A stretch of 64,000 nucleotides of DNA, from contig CM049318.1 in the NCBI GenBank assembly GCA_026874595.1, positions 48,404,456 to 48,468,455 of the forward strand. Reading direction: 5' to 3'. Source of the DNA: Sipunculus nudus. Lineage: Eukaryota > Annelida > Sipuncula > Golfingiida > Sipunculidae. The translations under genes were made by a program, and so were the position numbers. Positions 12,763-25,287 of this stretch are shown here, one piece after another. Positions within the stretch are counted from its first letter, which is position 1, and every line of letters begins with the position of its first letter. The notes below the pieces were generated by a model, which saw only the letters and a list, made by a program, of their open reading frames with translations, was not told the origin of the DNA and did no database searches.

Positions 12763-12994
12763 TGCCTTTCAGGGGCAGATACAGGATCTTTAAAAGGGGA
12801 GGAACAGGTCAGTAAGTGTGCCGGATCGATTGTAGATTATGAAAACTTAACTCTCTTATGCAGACGCATAAGGAAGAAAACGGCACCACACGCGCAATCC
12901 TGTCCTGATTTTCGGTATTAAGCGTATATTGTTCCATTTACATATCGGTCTTTTGTCGAACAAAGGGTCGGCGTGCACTCCCTGCGCCCCTACT

Positions 12995-13070
12995 AATTCC
13001 TCCCCGGATCCAGGATTTAGGAAATGAAAGGGCCCAACCCAGGAGGACTATAGCTTCAGCCTGCCACCCG
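12995..13070 (+). mobile_element. Fragment of the GGATCC-ended small element
   Basis: GGATCCAGGATTTAGGAAAT followed by GGGCCCAACCCAGGAGGACTA matches the end of the element at 10184 (reverse strand) and the fragment at 18118. Only one end is recognisable. Confidence 0.5.
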
Positions 13071-13975
13071 AACGTCGATCTTGTTTTCTCTAGACGTGGG
13101 AGTAGCAGTACAAGCTACTGGGGTCGGATCAGTTCTAGTAAAACAACTACTCAGTACTTATTTTTATTAACCTTTTCTGACCCTACTTCGTCATGTTTAT
13201 CTGACTGTCATATTGTTAATTTAACTGTTTTGATAAAACAAGTTACCCTTTCCCGTATCAAGAAGTAAAAAATTATCACATCTCAGGATGATAATTGATA
13301 ACAAAGGCCTTTTTCGTCATCAAATTACCAAATATCACCTCATTAAACACATCCTCTCGAAACCGGTATGCGAGACTACCATTTACTTACAATCGACACT
13401 TATTTACTCAATGTACGGCCCATTAAGAATTAATGGTCCATATTAGCCCGAGATACAAGTCTATATGATTAAATTTATTATAATTACAAATTTGCCCGAA
13501 AGAAGTCAACTTTTTCAGACAATCACTTTTCTCACCTAAACTGGTGCTTAAGAAAAGAGATGGGGTATTTTGAACCACCTGACTCGGTATTTAAGTAAAT
13601 GTTCAATCGCAGGACAAGTTAATGTTTTTCATGTTTTTATTTGAAATACTTCAGCCAGCCAATGTTTTCATTCGACCCTTCGAAGAGCTCTTCAATTGTG
13701 ACTGGTTTCATGACTCCAGGATCAGTCCGTTAATACAATAAAGGCCTGTGAGTCATGTTGCTTCTGCTTCTGCTTTTCTCTGCTAAAAACTGACTAAATA
13801 TTAACAAAATAAATATTTGAAAATTTCTATCTAAATGTTTAACTGTAATCCGTTCTTTTTTTTAATTTTCAGACTTTTTTCAAATTGTCTGTATTTTTTT
13901 AGAATGACACTCTGACATTGAAACTATTTTAAACTATAACCTTGAAATACCCACTATAGTGTAAATACTCAACAC
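13071..13975. other. Non-coding, no feature
   Basis: AT-rich intronic sequence. No exon, RNA gene or repeat was recognised. Confidence 0.4.
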
Positions 13976-15150
13976 AATATATGAGCGGACCCAAGCATGC
14001 AAGAGCTGTCACGTTTTGACACGATATCTGTGCGGACCCTAGCTTTCAAAAGCTGTCACGTTTTGACACAATATCTGTGCGCACCCAAACATGCAAGAGC
14101 TGTCACGTTTTAACACAATATGTAAGCGGACCCTAGCATGCAAGAGCTGTCACGTTTTAACACAATATCTGAGCGGACCCTAGTAGCAAGAACTGTCACG
14201 TTTTTACACAATATCTGAGTGGACCCGAGCATGCAAGAGCTGTCACGTTTTAATACAATATCTGAGCGGACCCTAGCATGCAAGAGCTGTCACGTTTTAA
14301 CATAATATCTGAGCGGACCCTAGCATGCAAGAACTGTCATGTTTTTACATAATATCTTAGCGCACCCAAACATGCAACAGCTGTCATGCTTTAACATAAT
14401 GTCTGAGCGCACCCAAACATGCAAGAGCTGTCACGTTTTAACACAATATCTGAGCGGACCCTAGCATGCAAGAACTGTCATGTTTTTACACAGTATCTGA
14501 GGGGACCCGAATATGCAAGAGCTGTCACGTTTAATACAATATCTGAGCGGACCCTAGCATGCAAGAGCTGTCACGTTTTAACATAATATCTGAGCGGACC
14601 CTAGCATGCAAGAACTGTCATGTTTTTACACAGTATCTGATGGGACGCGAGCATGCAAGAGCTTTCACGTTTAATACAATATCTGAGCGGACCCTAGCAT
14701 GCAAGAGCTGTCACGTTTTAACATAATATCTGAGCGCAACCAAACATGCAAGAGCTGTCACGTTTTAACATAATATCTGAGCGCACCCAAACATGCAAGA
14801 GCTTTCACGTTTTTACACAATATCTGATCGGACCCGAGCATGCAAGAGCTGTCACGTTTGAATACAATATCTGAGCGGACCCTAGCACGCAAGAGCTGTC
14901 ACGTTTTAACACAATATGTGAGCGGATCCAAGCTCGCAAGAGCTGTCAAGGTGTAACACAGTTCCTGAGCGGATCCTAGCATGCAAGAGTTGTCACGTTG
15001 TAAAAAATATTCGAGCGCACCCTAGCACACAAGAGCTGTCACGTTTTTTTACAATATCTGAACGGACCCGATAGCATGCAAGAGCTATCACGTCATAACA
15101 CAATATCTGAGCGGACCCACGTATGAAAGAGCTGTCACATTAACATAATA
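13976..15150. repeat. Minisatellite array B, 47-bp unit, about 25 copies
   Basis: Head-to-tail 47-bp units with the phrases GAGCGGACCCTAGCATGCAA and GAGCTGTCACGTTTTAACAC. The register is clear from repeated GGACCC spacing (for example 14221 to 14268). Divergence rises at both edges. It lies in the same presumed intron as arrays A and C. Confidence 0.95.
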
Positions 15151-16109
15151 CATGTGCATGCGCTCTAGAGAGAACTGTTAATACAGAGTTAGGCACCATC
15201 AATATTCTTCTCCATTTAGACTCTTGGTAGAACCATTATCCTATATAACCTGATTGCTGTTAGGGTATTCAACCCGTACTGACGTACTCCTGATCCAGCT
15301 AAAGAAAAGAATGCTTCCTTACCTTTTCTTCATACCTCTGAGGCAGGTCAGTGCAGGACATACTTGCATTTAGTAATATCCACGGGTGTTTGCCGTTACT
15401 AGTTTGTTTGATACTATTATGACTTAGTTTCCAGCTGCGATTATATAATATAATATATTCTCTCCGTTTAACCAAATGTAATTATTACCGTTTTATCAGC
15501 ATTACACTTATATCTCCAATTTCGGTAATACTTAAAACACAGGTTAAGCAATTTTTGCTGGTCATCTGGGATAAATGCCGGGAGAGCTGTTGTCTGCTTC
15601 TGTTGGACAGCCGGTATACACAAGACAAATTCTAGCCCCTCGCCAACTCATTCTAAGGTTTTACAGGAGACCATTTTTATATATCATGTTACAAAACGGG
15701 AGATAGAACACCACCTTTTCGGGCCGACTGGCAGACATAGATATCAGGTCGTTCTTTTTCCCCGTTACAAAACCTGACTTGTGAGGTTTGTATAGGTGTT
15801 TCTTAAAGTTCTCCACATTTCCCCCGTAATACCTAGTTCCTGCAGTTTAACAATAAACTCTTGGCGCCACATGATATCATGCGCCTAACTACTGTCCAAA
15901 AACATGTATAAACATAAGACTTGCGTTCCTGATTATGACATAAGCTCTCTAATAGGCAATATGATTTACTCAGGGCCATCGTTCCTTTCTGAAAAGCAAA
16001 TTTTTTAAGATTCACGTCGGTCGCACTACAACCTATCAGTTTTGGTTTGGCTAGCTTATATAGAACGGGACACTTCTAGCCTATATCGCTCTCGTATTGG
16101 CACCCATTT
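15151..16109. other. Non-coding, possibly decayed retroelement
   Basis: No intact frame. Its right end abuts the Penelope-like fragment, so part of it may be eroded reverse transcriptase sequence, but no motif was confirmed. Confidence 0.3.
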
Positions 16110-16500
16110 TCTCTTGTCCGAATAAGCAGGTACGGGCAATCAGGGAATGTCAAATGCGTTGACCGTCGCTGTGAGATTTGCGATATTTAAACACAAAACC
16201 ACCATTTCAGTTCCAAGGGTCCAACATAACCCTCAGCCCAGGCCCTTTTTCTTGCTATTCCTCGAATGTCATTTTCTTTATTTCCTGTAAAAAAGGCCCA
16301 AATGGGGGAGGAAATTATATAGGAGAAACTGGCACAAAATTCAGGCTCAGAATGAACAACCAAAAAAAAATAAATAAAAATCCATCCGCGACAAAACTCC
16401 CGGATTCCCGCTTGGTGATTGTATACATCTAGTAATTTTTAACCATAACCTATTCCTCAAGATCGTAGAAGGCGAATGGGGGACGCAAAGGGGCTTTCCT
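16110..16500 (+). pseudogene. Decayed Penelope-like element, zinc knuckle and GIY-YIG endonuclease remnant
   Basis: Two shifted plus-strand frames together resemble the C-terminal part of Penelope-like retroelements, where a GIY-YIG endonuclease follows the reverse transcriptase. Frame one (16110-16189) reads LVRISRYGQSGNVKC then a CVDRRCEIC cysteine cluster, and is stopped at 16190. The next frame (16178-16432) contains SCYSSNVIFFISCKK and GNYIGETGTKFRLRMNN, matching the GIY-type pattern of a cysteine-flanked strand, a Y-I-G-E-T motif and a following arginine. A stop at 16432 truncates it before the usual C-terminal part. Frameshift and stops make it inactive. The reverse transcriptase itself was not found. 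A related GIY-YIG retroelement class cannot be excluded. Confidence 0.65.
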
Positions 16501-18056
16501 TATTCAAGCAACACATATGCCAGTATACAAATAAAACGTGCGATTTTTTTAATTTTTTAACAGACCAGTCAATTAAGGATAATGGTGGGAGCAACACTGT
16601 TCCGGCCATACTATGTGAAGACGGGTTCAAGCGATTGCCGTGAATACTGAAGAGTAACACTCATGAGTGAATATGGCGTATAGAATTTCCGAACCCTAAG
16701 AAATAAATATGGCCGCTAGGAACTGATCATGGCATTCCTTTAGCCTTTTATCACAAGAACGATTCAAGCATTTGAATGAAATTTACCGAACATGGACACT
16801 TATGAGAAGACGTGCGCTACTGAATTTCCAACCCATTGGAAATAAAATATATCGCCAGGCAGAGATCTTGGTTTTTAATTTTTTTCGCAGACATTATTTC
16901 AAGAATCAGCAATATTGGAGAAATTTCCCTAAAGACAGAAATGGGAGAATCCGCTAAGATGTATCTAGCCTCGGGAATCAGACCTATTTCATTTGCGAAT
17001 CTATGACCTAGGATTAAATTTGTGACCAAATCATGGGTTTCTTTCCTTTAGAGAGGTGGGGGCAACAAAATGTACTTTGTCCCCACTCCTAAAAATGTCA
17101 GGGCACTTTTTAAAGATTTTTACACAAAAGACCTCGAAAACAAGGTTCAGGTCAAAATTAAATATACCTCAGAGTTATATTTCGGTTTGGGACTACGTGA
17201 CAGGGCGGTAGCACTTGCTTCCTGTCATTTTATTTTATTTCCTTGTCACCCAGGTCCGCTGTCGACCGCACCTGCACGTCCTGGGTGTGTAATCAATCTT
17301 CCCAATTGCTGGGTCATAAATGCCTGGACTGGAACCACTCAAAGACGCACTCGTGATACACGGCTGTGGGGTTAAGCCTTCCCATAAAGCCTGTAGCTTG
17401 CTCACCCTAGGTTGGGGCCTGCCATGAAAATCTGACCGCTCCTCGGCTGAGGCTCACGACCTCCCGGTTTTGAGTTATATGCTCTATTCCTGCCCCCCCC
17501 TTGTCTAAATGATATTTCCTAAATATACTGAAATGTGTGATAAAATGTACCACCATGCTCCTCACCTAAACCATATAAAGCTGGTATGATCAGCTAGCTT
17601 TGTGAACCTGTCCAACATAAAATGCTTCTCACGCTGGGGGTTACCATCTTCATACCACCAAGTCTGTGTTTGCTTTCACAAAACTTCATTCAGCGACCCT
17701 CTCTGGTGTTTATTTCATGATAAATGAATAAGTACATAATTTTTATATTCACCCTATCATTTTGCAAATGAGGGCGCGGCCATCCTGACAGCGTTCCTCT
17801 GGCTTCTACTTTGGAAGATTTTGGTTTACTGTTCACTTGACTCTCTCCGGATAATTATATAAGCTAATGATAGTTTTAAACTGTGTTCTGAGTAATTTCT
17901 TGTCGTATGTTCGAGCCATTATCAAACCCTAACACCGCATAAAAAACGAAACCCCTCATGGGGGCTGCCACTAAGTGAACAGACTAAAAAACTGATATTG
18001 CATGTCGCATGTCGGAATTAAGAGTATAATTAACATTGCATTGCTTTTCGACATCT
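16501..18056. other. Non-coding, no clear feature
   Basis: Open frames at 16457-16660 and 17070-17375 match nothing recognisable and lack splice signals or bias. No RNA gene was seen. Confidence 0.35.
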
Positions 18057-18112
18057 ACACACAGACACACACCATCACACACACAAACCCATACATACCC
18101 ACATATACGAGG
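18057..18112. repeat. CA-rich simple repeat
   Basis: Imperfect ACACACA tract with CCCATAC interruptions. Confidence 0.85.
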
Positions 18113-18239
18113 GCCGAATACAGGATTTAGGAAAGGAGTAATCAAATCCAGGAGGACTAATGACAAAACCTTAAAAAAAAAGGTCCCCCGGTTCAGAAAG
18201 GGGAGGGTGGGGTTGTATACTTTATCAGGCCACTAAAAT
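18113..18239 (+). mobile_element. Fragment of the GGATCC-ended small element
   Basis: ACAGGATTTAGGAAAGGAG and CAGGAGGACTAATGAC match the fragment at 12995. The GGATCC end itself is mutated. Confidence 0.45.
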
Positions 18240-18900
18240 GGTCTTAAACGCTTTACAAACGGCCCATGGGTCATGACGCCCAGCTGAATTGAAGAGGACT
18301 TGAACAATGGGTAAAATGACATTTTGCCAATAGACCTTGAATGCAGGTTACAGTGACCTTATTCTATATCCAGCTACTACCATTTGTACCCATCTGGCAA
18401 ACAGAGTGTTAAAACCATGTTCTTTTATTAAGCTTGCAGAAAATAGGTCACAATGACATAATTTAAGGTGTCCAAGGAGATTTTTTTATGGACCTCCTTG
18501 AAAGTCATCTGAGAGGATTGTAGGCTAAATGGAGACAATTTGTGCCCCATCTGACCGAGAGCTTAAAAATAATGTTTTTTTCCCAAATTCGAAAAAAATA
18601 TAAGTCACCATGACATCATTTCAGGTTTCCAAGGAGGTTTGTCTAGGAACTCCCTAGATATACAGTTAGAAGTTTTTAAGGTCTAAAAGTTACGGTGTAT
18701 GCCCTATAAACAACCAGACCGCTCCATTTGATGTGTCTCAAAAAAGAGAAAAGTGCGAAAAAAAGTTGAAAAAAATACAGATGGCGCAACCAGTCAGCAG
18801 GAACTGAAAAAAAAAAAAACACTCCATGATCAATATGCATGCAAAGAATCATGCCAATCAATGCATAAGTTATACAGATACCGGAGCTTTAGTATCAATC
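18240..18900 (-). repeat. Dispersed repeat R1, reverse copy
   Basis: The segment 18820-18900, read on the minus strand, matches 48835-48910 closely (GATACnAAAGCTCC, ATGCATTGAT and CATGATTCTTTGCATGCATA). The rest carries GGTCACnnTGACnT phrases seen in the other R1 copies at 38041, 48230 and 48640. It is an old dispersed element of unknown class with no coding capacity. Confidence 0.6.
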
Positions 18901-18961
18901 TTTAATCATTCTTGGGAGTACTTACGAGCCCCATAAATCGGGGGATCTGGGTAACAGCAAG

Positions 18962-19133
18962 CGCGGATCCAGGATTTTTTGCAAGGAGGGGACAACGGTG
19001 TCATGCATGAAAATTGTCTAAACAAAGGTCTTTGGTTTACAGCGGGGGGTTGGGGGGGGGGGGGGGGGGTCTTGACCCCAAAAGCCTCCGTCATCCATAA
19101 GATTTGTCTAAAAAAAGGTCGTTGGTTATACAC
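18962..19133 (+). mobile_element. GGATCC-ended small element with long G run
   Basis: Starts GCGGATCCAGGATTTTTTGC, then contains TTGTCTAAACAAAGGTC and a similar phrase 90 bp later, separated by a G run (about 19047-19069). It directly abuts the left end of array C. It resembles the element at 10184 at its outer end. Confidence 0.5.
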
Positions 19134-19309
19134 GGTCAGGAGTAGGCATGGAGACCAACACATTGTACCTCGCCAGGAAGGGATGGAAAATTTACACGTT
19201 ATACCTCGCCAGGAGCAGGGTGAAAATTTACACGTTATACCTCGTCAGACGCAGGGTGGAAGACCAACATGTTATATATGGTCAGGAGCAGGATGGAAGA
19301 TATGCATGT
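19134..19309. repeat. Minisatellite array C, left part, 37-bp unit
   Basis: Four to five units with phrases ACACGTTATACCTCGCCAGG and AGCAGGGTGGAAG. It is cut from the main array by the solo LTR at 19310. Confidence 0.9.
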
Positions 19310-20120
19310 TGTTACAGATGTCTGTGTGCAGGGATGTTCCATGTGTTGTTGACATTTGGTTCGTGTAGCACGCATAGCTCGTTGCCATGACAGCATCGCC
19401 TGGCCGAGCCGGTCGGCCCACGTGTGAACCCTGACATGTACAAACACAGCTTTCTTGTACTAGATGTTTCCTGTAACGCGTGTGTACTGTGTATTATGTT
19501 AGATTCTTTGGATTGTTCGGGAAGTGGAAAGTTCTCGGCTTGGAGTGAAAAGTTTCTAAATAGGGGGCTGTGTTTAAGAGCCGAGAGAGAGGTGAGAGAA
19601 TATTACAGCGGACACAGAAGAGTGGACCTTTTCCTATAATTGCGGCAGTTACAGCTTTTCTCCTAAATTTATGATGGATTTTATGTAGTCTTCAGTTTGC
19701 ATTTCGGATCACTGCCAGGATTTCACTTTGGATTACAGTAGAATGATTATCTGATTGCATTGGACTGTTATTCTCTGAGACGATTTGTGTAAATCCGGTT
19801 TATACATTTTAAAGGACTTGTCGCTGTGGCAGTGGTAGTATCCAGGTACTGTGCACTTTGTTTATTAGGCTGTGTGATTATATTGATTTGCTGATATACT
19901 GTTGTTGTACTGTGTAATTGTATTGATTTAGTGTATTGTAATGTTAGGGTTCTTTTTGGAATAAATTATAGTTATTTGTTAACAATACACCACTGACTTC
20001 TTTATTCATTCCCCTAGGCATTTCATGCTGCCTAGTGTTACAAAATCTGATTTTTTATCTCCATAACAAAATTTAGGCTCGTCACGACTACGTGATCTGT
20101 TGATATTTGGTTCCGTAACA
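19310..20120 (+). mobile_element. Solo LTR, copy 2, inserted in array C
   Basis: The 811-bp element has the ends TGTTACAG and CCGTAACA. Array C units lie on both sides. The left flank ends in ATGT and the right begins ATGC, both aligning to the same position of the 37-bp unit, so this is a 4-bp target duplication with one mutation. It shares with copy 1 the promoter-proximal region, AATAAA and the 3' end including TCACG...CGTGA. It has no internal region. Confidence 0.85.
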
Positions 20121-23100
20121 ATGCTATTCCTCTTCAGGACCAGGGTGGTTGACTTACATGTTATACCTCATCAGGAGCAAGGTCGAAGCCATTTAACGTT
20201 ATACCTCGTGACGAGCAGGGTGGAAAATCTACACGTTATACCTCGTCAGGAGGAGGGTGGAGGCTTACACGTAATACCTTGTCAGGAGCAAGTTGGAAGA
20301 CTTACACGTTATACCTCGTCAGGGGCAGGGTGGAAGACTTACACGTTATACCTCGTCAGGGGCAGGGTTGAAGACTTACACGTGATACCTCGTTAGCAGC
20401 AGGGTGGATGACGTACACATTATACTTCTTTAGGAACAGGGTAGAAGGAGCAGGATGGAACACTTACATGTTATACCTCATTAAAAGAATGGTGGAAGAG
20501 TTCTAGGATATATATCGTCTGGAGTCTGGTGGAAGAAATACATGTTAGAACTATTCAGGATCAGTTAGAAGATTCAAACGTTATAACTCGTACATTATAA
20601 CTTATCAGGAGCAGGCTGGTAGACTTACACGTTATACCTGGCCAGGAACAGGTTGGAAGAATTACGTATTATAACTAGTGAGGAGCAGGATGGAAGATTT
20701 ACACGTTTTACCTCTTCGGGAGAAGGGAGGAAATCTTACACGTTATGCCTGGTCAGGAGCAGGGTCGAAACATTGCATATTATACTTAGTTAGGAGCAGG
20801 ATGGATATTTAAGGTGATACCTCGTCAGGAGCACTATTGAAGATTTACACGTTATACCTCGTCAGGAACAGAATTGATAATTTACACGTTATACCTCGTC
20901 AGGAGCAGGGCAGAAGAATATGTTATACCTTGTCAGGAGCACGGGGAAGATTTACACGTTTATACCTCTTCTGGACCAGGATGGATAATTTAAACATTAT
21001 TCCTCGTAAGGAACTTGGTGGAAAGTTACACGTTATACCTCATCAGGAGCAAAGCGAATAATTTATGCGTCGTACCTCGTCAGGAGCAGTTTGGACGACT
21101 GTAATGTTGTACATGGTCAGTAGCAGGGTCGGAGACTAACACGTAATACCTCGTCAGGAACAGGTAAGATAAATTAAACTTTATATCTCGTCAGGAACAA
21201 AGCGGATACTTTAAAAGTTTTACCTCGTCAGGAGCAGGATAAAAGACTTATACGTTATACCTCGTCAGAGCGAGATGAAAGAATAACACGTTATACCTTG
21301 TCAGGAGCAAGGCAGAAGAATACGTTACACCTCGTCAGGGGCTGGATGAAAGACTTACACGTTATGCCTCGTCAGGAGCAGGACAAAAAAATAATACGTT
21401 ATACCTCGTCAGGAGCAGGGTTGAAGACGAACACGTTATACATGGTCGGAAGCAAAGTCGGAGTACAACACATTATACCTCGTCAGGAACAGAATGCATA
21501 ATTTAAACGTTATACCTCGTCAGGAACAGAATGCATAATTTAAACGTTATACCTCGTCAGGATCAGAATGCATAATTTAAACGTTATACCTCGTCAGGAA
21601 CAGAATGGAAGACTTACACGTTAAACCTTTTCAGGTGCAGGATGAACGACTCGTACAATTATAACTGATCAGTAGCAGGCTGGTAGACTTGAACGTTATA
21701 CCTGGCCAGGAGCAGGGTGGAAGAATTACATATTATAACTAATTAGGAGCAGGATGGAATATTTATACGTTTTACCTCTTCAGGAAGAGGGAGTTATTCT
21801 TATCGTGAGGGTCGAAACCTTACTTATAATTCCAACTTAGGAGCAGTATGGATTATTTTAAGGTTATACCTCATCAGGGGCAGGATGAAAGACTTACACG
21901 TTATACCTCGTCAGGAGCACGGCAGAAGAATAATACGTTATACCTCGTCAGGGCAGGATGAAAGACTTACACGTCATACCTCACGAAGAGTACTGTGGAA
22001 AACTAACCCGTTATACCTCGTAAGGGACAGGATGAAAGACTTACACGTTATACCTTTTCAAGAGCAAGACAGAAGAATAATACGTTACACCTCGTAAGGG
22101 GCAGAATGGTAGACAACACTTAATACCTGGTCAGTAAAAGGATAGATAATTTAAACGTTACACTTCGTCATGAGCAAGGCGGATAATTTAAACGTTTTAC
22201 CTCGTCAGTAGATGGTAGGACGACTGTCACATTATACATGGTCAGGAGCAGCGTCTGAGACCAACACGTAATAACTCGTCAGGTGCTGGATGGAAGACTA
22301 ACACGTTATACCTCGTCAGGGGCAGGATGAAAAAGCTACACGTTATACCTTGTCAAGGGCAGGATGAAAGACTTACACGTTATATCTTGTCAGGAGCAGG
22401 GCAGAAGAATAATACGTTATACCTCGTCAGGGGAAGATGAAAGGCTTACACGTTATACCTCGTCAGGAGAATGGGTAGAAGAATAATACATTATACCTCG
22501 TCAGTAGCAGGTTGGAAATCTTACACGTTATACTTTTCAGGGGCAGGATGAAAGACTTACACGTTATACCTCGTCAGGGGCTGGATGAAAAACTTACACG
22601 TTATACCTCGTCAGATGCTGGATGAAAACTTACACGTCAACCTTGTCAAGAGCAGGTTGGAAGACTTACACGTTATACCTTGTTAGGAGCAGGGAGAAGA
22701 ATAATACGTAATACCTCGTCAGTTGCAGGATGGAAGACTTACACGTTATACCAGTCAGGGGCAGGATTGAAGATTTGCACATTATACCTCGTCAGGGGCT
22801 GGATGAAAAACTTACACGTTATACATGATCAGGAGCAGGGCAGAAGAATAATACGTAATACCTCGTCAGTTGCAGGATAGAAGACTTACACGTTATACTT
22901 GCCAGGGGCAGGATTGAAGATTTGCACATTATACCTCGTCAGGGGCTGGATGAAAAACTTACACGTTATACATGGTCAGGAGCAGGGCAGAAGAATAATA
23001 CGTAATACCTCGTCAGTTGCAGGATAGAAGACTTACACGTTATACTTGCCAGGGGCAGGATTGAAGATTTGCACATTATACCTCGTCAGGGGCTGGATGA

Positions 23101-24145
23101 AAAACTTACACGTTTTACTTCGTCAGAAACAGGGTGGAATTCTTACACGTTTTACCTTTTCAGAAGCAGGATCGAAATCTTACATATAATACCTGGTAAG
23201 GAGCAGGATGGAAGATTTACATATTATATCTAGGTAGAAGCAGGAAGAAAGAGGTACACGTTATGTCCCGTCAAGAACAGGATGGATAATTTAAACGTTA
23301 TACCTCGTCAGGAGTAGGGACTAAAAATTTACTTTGTCAGGAGCAGGGTGGAAGATTTACACTAATACATGGTCAGGAGCGGGGTCGGTGACAACACGTT
23401 ATACCTCATTAGGCGCAGGGTCGAACCAATTGAACGTCATACCTAATGAAGAGCAGGGTGGAAATTTACACGCTATGCCTCATCGGGAGCAGGGGAGAAA
23501 AATAATACGTTATACCTTATACCTTAAATCTTACATATAATACCTGGTCAGGAGCAGGGAGGAAAATTTACATATTATATCTAGGTAGAAGCAGGAAGGG
23601 AGAGGTACACGTTATGTCCCGTCAAGAACAGGATGGATAATTTAAACGTTATACCTCGTCAGGAGTAGGGATTAAAAATTTACTTTGTCAGGAGCAGGAT
23701 GAAAGACTAACACGTTATACATGGTGAGGAGCAAGGTCGGAATACAACACGTTATACCTCTCCAGGAACAGGATGGATAATTTAAACGATATACCTCGTC
23801 AGAAGCAGGATGGAAATTACATGTTATACATGGTCAGGGGCAGGTTGGAAGACTTACATTTTACACCCAGACAGGAGCATGGTCCAACCCTTAAACGTTA
23901 TACGTTATGAAAGACTTACACGTTATACCTTGTCAGGAGCGGAATGGAAAATTTACATGTTATACATGGTCAGGAGCAGATTGGAAGACTTACACTTTAT
24001 ACCCAGACAGGAGTAGGGTCGAACCCTTAAACGTTATACCTCGTCAGAGGCAGAATGAAAGACTTACACGTTATACCTGGTCAGGAGCAGGTTGGAAGAC
24101 TTACACGTTATACCTCGTCAGGAGCAGGCGGGAAAAAGTACATGT
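20121..24145. repeat. Minisatellite array C, main part, 37-bp unit, about 110 copies
   Basis: Units built on ACACGTTATACCTCGTCAGG plus AGCAGGGTGGAAGACTT, in head-to-tail order with many substitutions and small deletions. Local higher-order repeats occur: a 147-bp block (four units) three times at 22771, 22918 and 23065, and a two-copy block 351 bp apart at 23231 and 23582. The many open frames are fragments of this array. Confidence 0.95.
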
Positions 24146-25230
24146 TAGCCGTTTATTGACATTTAACCATGCATAAACATATTTTGAATTAGATGATATA
24201 TAGAAAGATAAACATGCATATATTATTTGCATTTTCCTCGGATAAATATATTTCCTTTATTTCATAAAATAAGGAAGATAACTCTAAATCTGCCATTTTA
24301 GATTCAAACACCAAGTAACGTCGTTTGTCATATGTACAGTACTCTTTTGGCAGAATTTAAACTACGCGAACATGTAATATGACATGACTAGTGACATAAT
24401 GGAGCCAGTAAACAACACTTAAGCTAAGATTCCTTTTCGCACGGAATGCGGAGTGCGGCATCTGGAATGCCTGTGAAAAAACCTCGTGTCTCCAGGCAAG
24501 GCAACATATATATTGTGTCGCTCCTGGATACATTGCGGCTACATGTAGCGATACATTTTGCCGGATTAGCATTCCGCATGCCAGATCCTCGCACAAGGAA
24601 TCTCACATTAGGCCTATGTATATAGTCAATAGGGCCTACCGATTTCAGTTTTCCATACATAAGGAATCTTAGCTTCACCGTGCTGTTGGGGAAGAGTAGT
24701 TATTTTATACACTAGCCGAGCCCAGACCAGCTGCTGATTGTCTAGCTGTTGCTTATTTAAATTTAACTATATAAGCCATATATTTATTTTATATTTATTT
24801 TTCATTGCTGAAAACACATTGAATTAATACGTTTCTTCGATTGAAAGGAAAATGTTACCGATGATGGATTATCAAACGATTATTTACTGTAAAACCCATA
24901 TTGCCGTGAAATCCGATATATACAATAATACCTATATAGAATACTGATTGAGTAAATTTAGTCTGACTTGTACATCACGCTGACAGGGCAAGGTATCGCT
25001 TAGGTTGTTGACACTTGTTCGTTGCCAAAGGTTCCGTTCAAATTCCGTTTATGTCCCATCTTTCTTTAATCTCTGACAGGAACAGTATATTTTCTTTCTG
25101 TATAATATGATTTCAGTGCATTTACATAAATAATCTTTTATGATAGATTATGCAAAAATGCAACCAAATTAATCGATTATGAAGGAAAACGATCAATCTT
25201 CGTTATAATCAATTGATTGGCACACCAGTA
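24146..25230. other. Non-coding, presumed intron
   Basis: Unique sequence. One plus-strand frame at 24454-24546 has an imperfect EGF-like cysteine pattern but lacks the fifth cysteine and has no clear splice sites, so it is not called as an exon. Confidence 0.4.
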
Positions 25231-25232
25231 AA

Positions 25233-25283
<51 letters not shown>
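25231..25283. repeat. (TA)n(TG)n compound microsatellite
   Basis: About 24 bp of TA followed by about 28 bp of TG dinucleotides. Confidence 0.95.

Positions 25284-25287
<4 letters not shown>

Noticed and set aside
17070-17375. 101-residue plus-strand frame as a gene
   Set aside because: Composition changes halfway, no domain, and no homologous copy or splice site supports it.
20100-24176. Arginine-rich frames such as 20100-20396 and 23907-24176 as coding repeats
   Set aside because: The 37-bp units shift frame at every copy; frames end quickly at stops.
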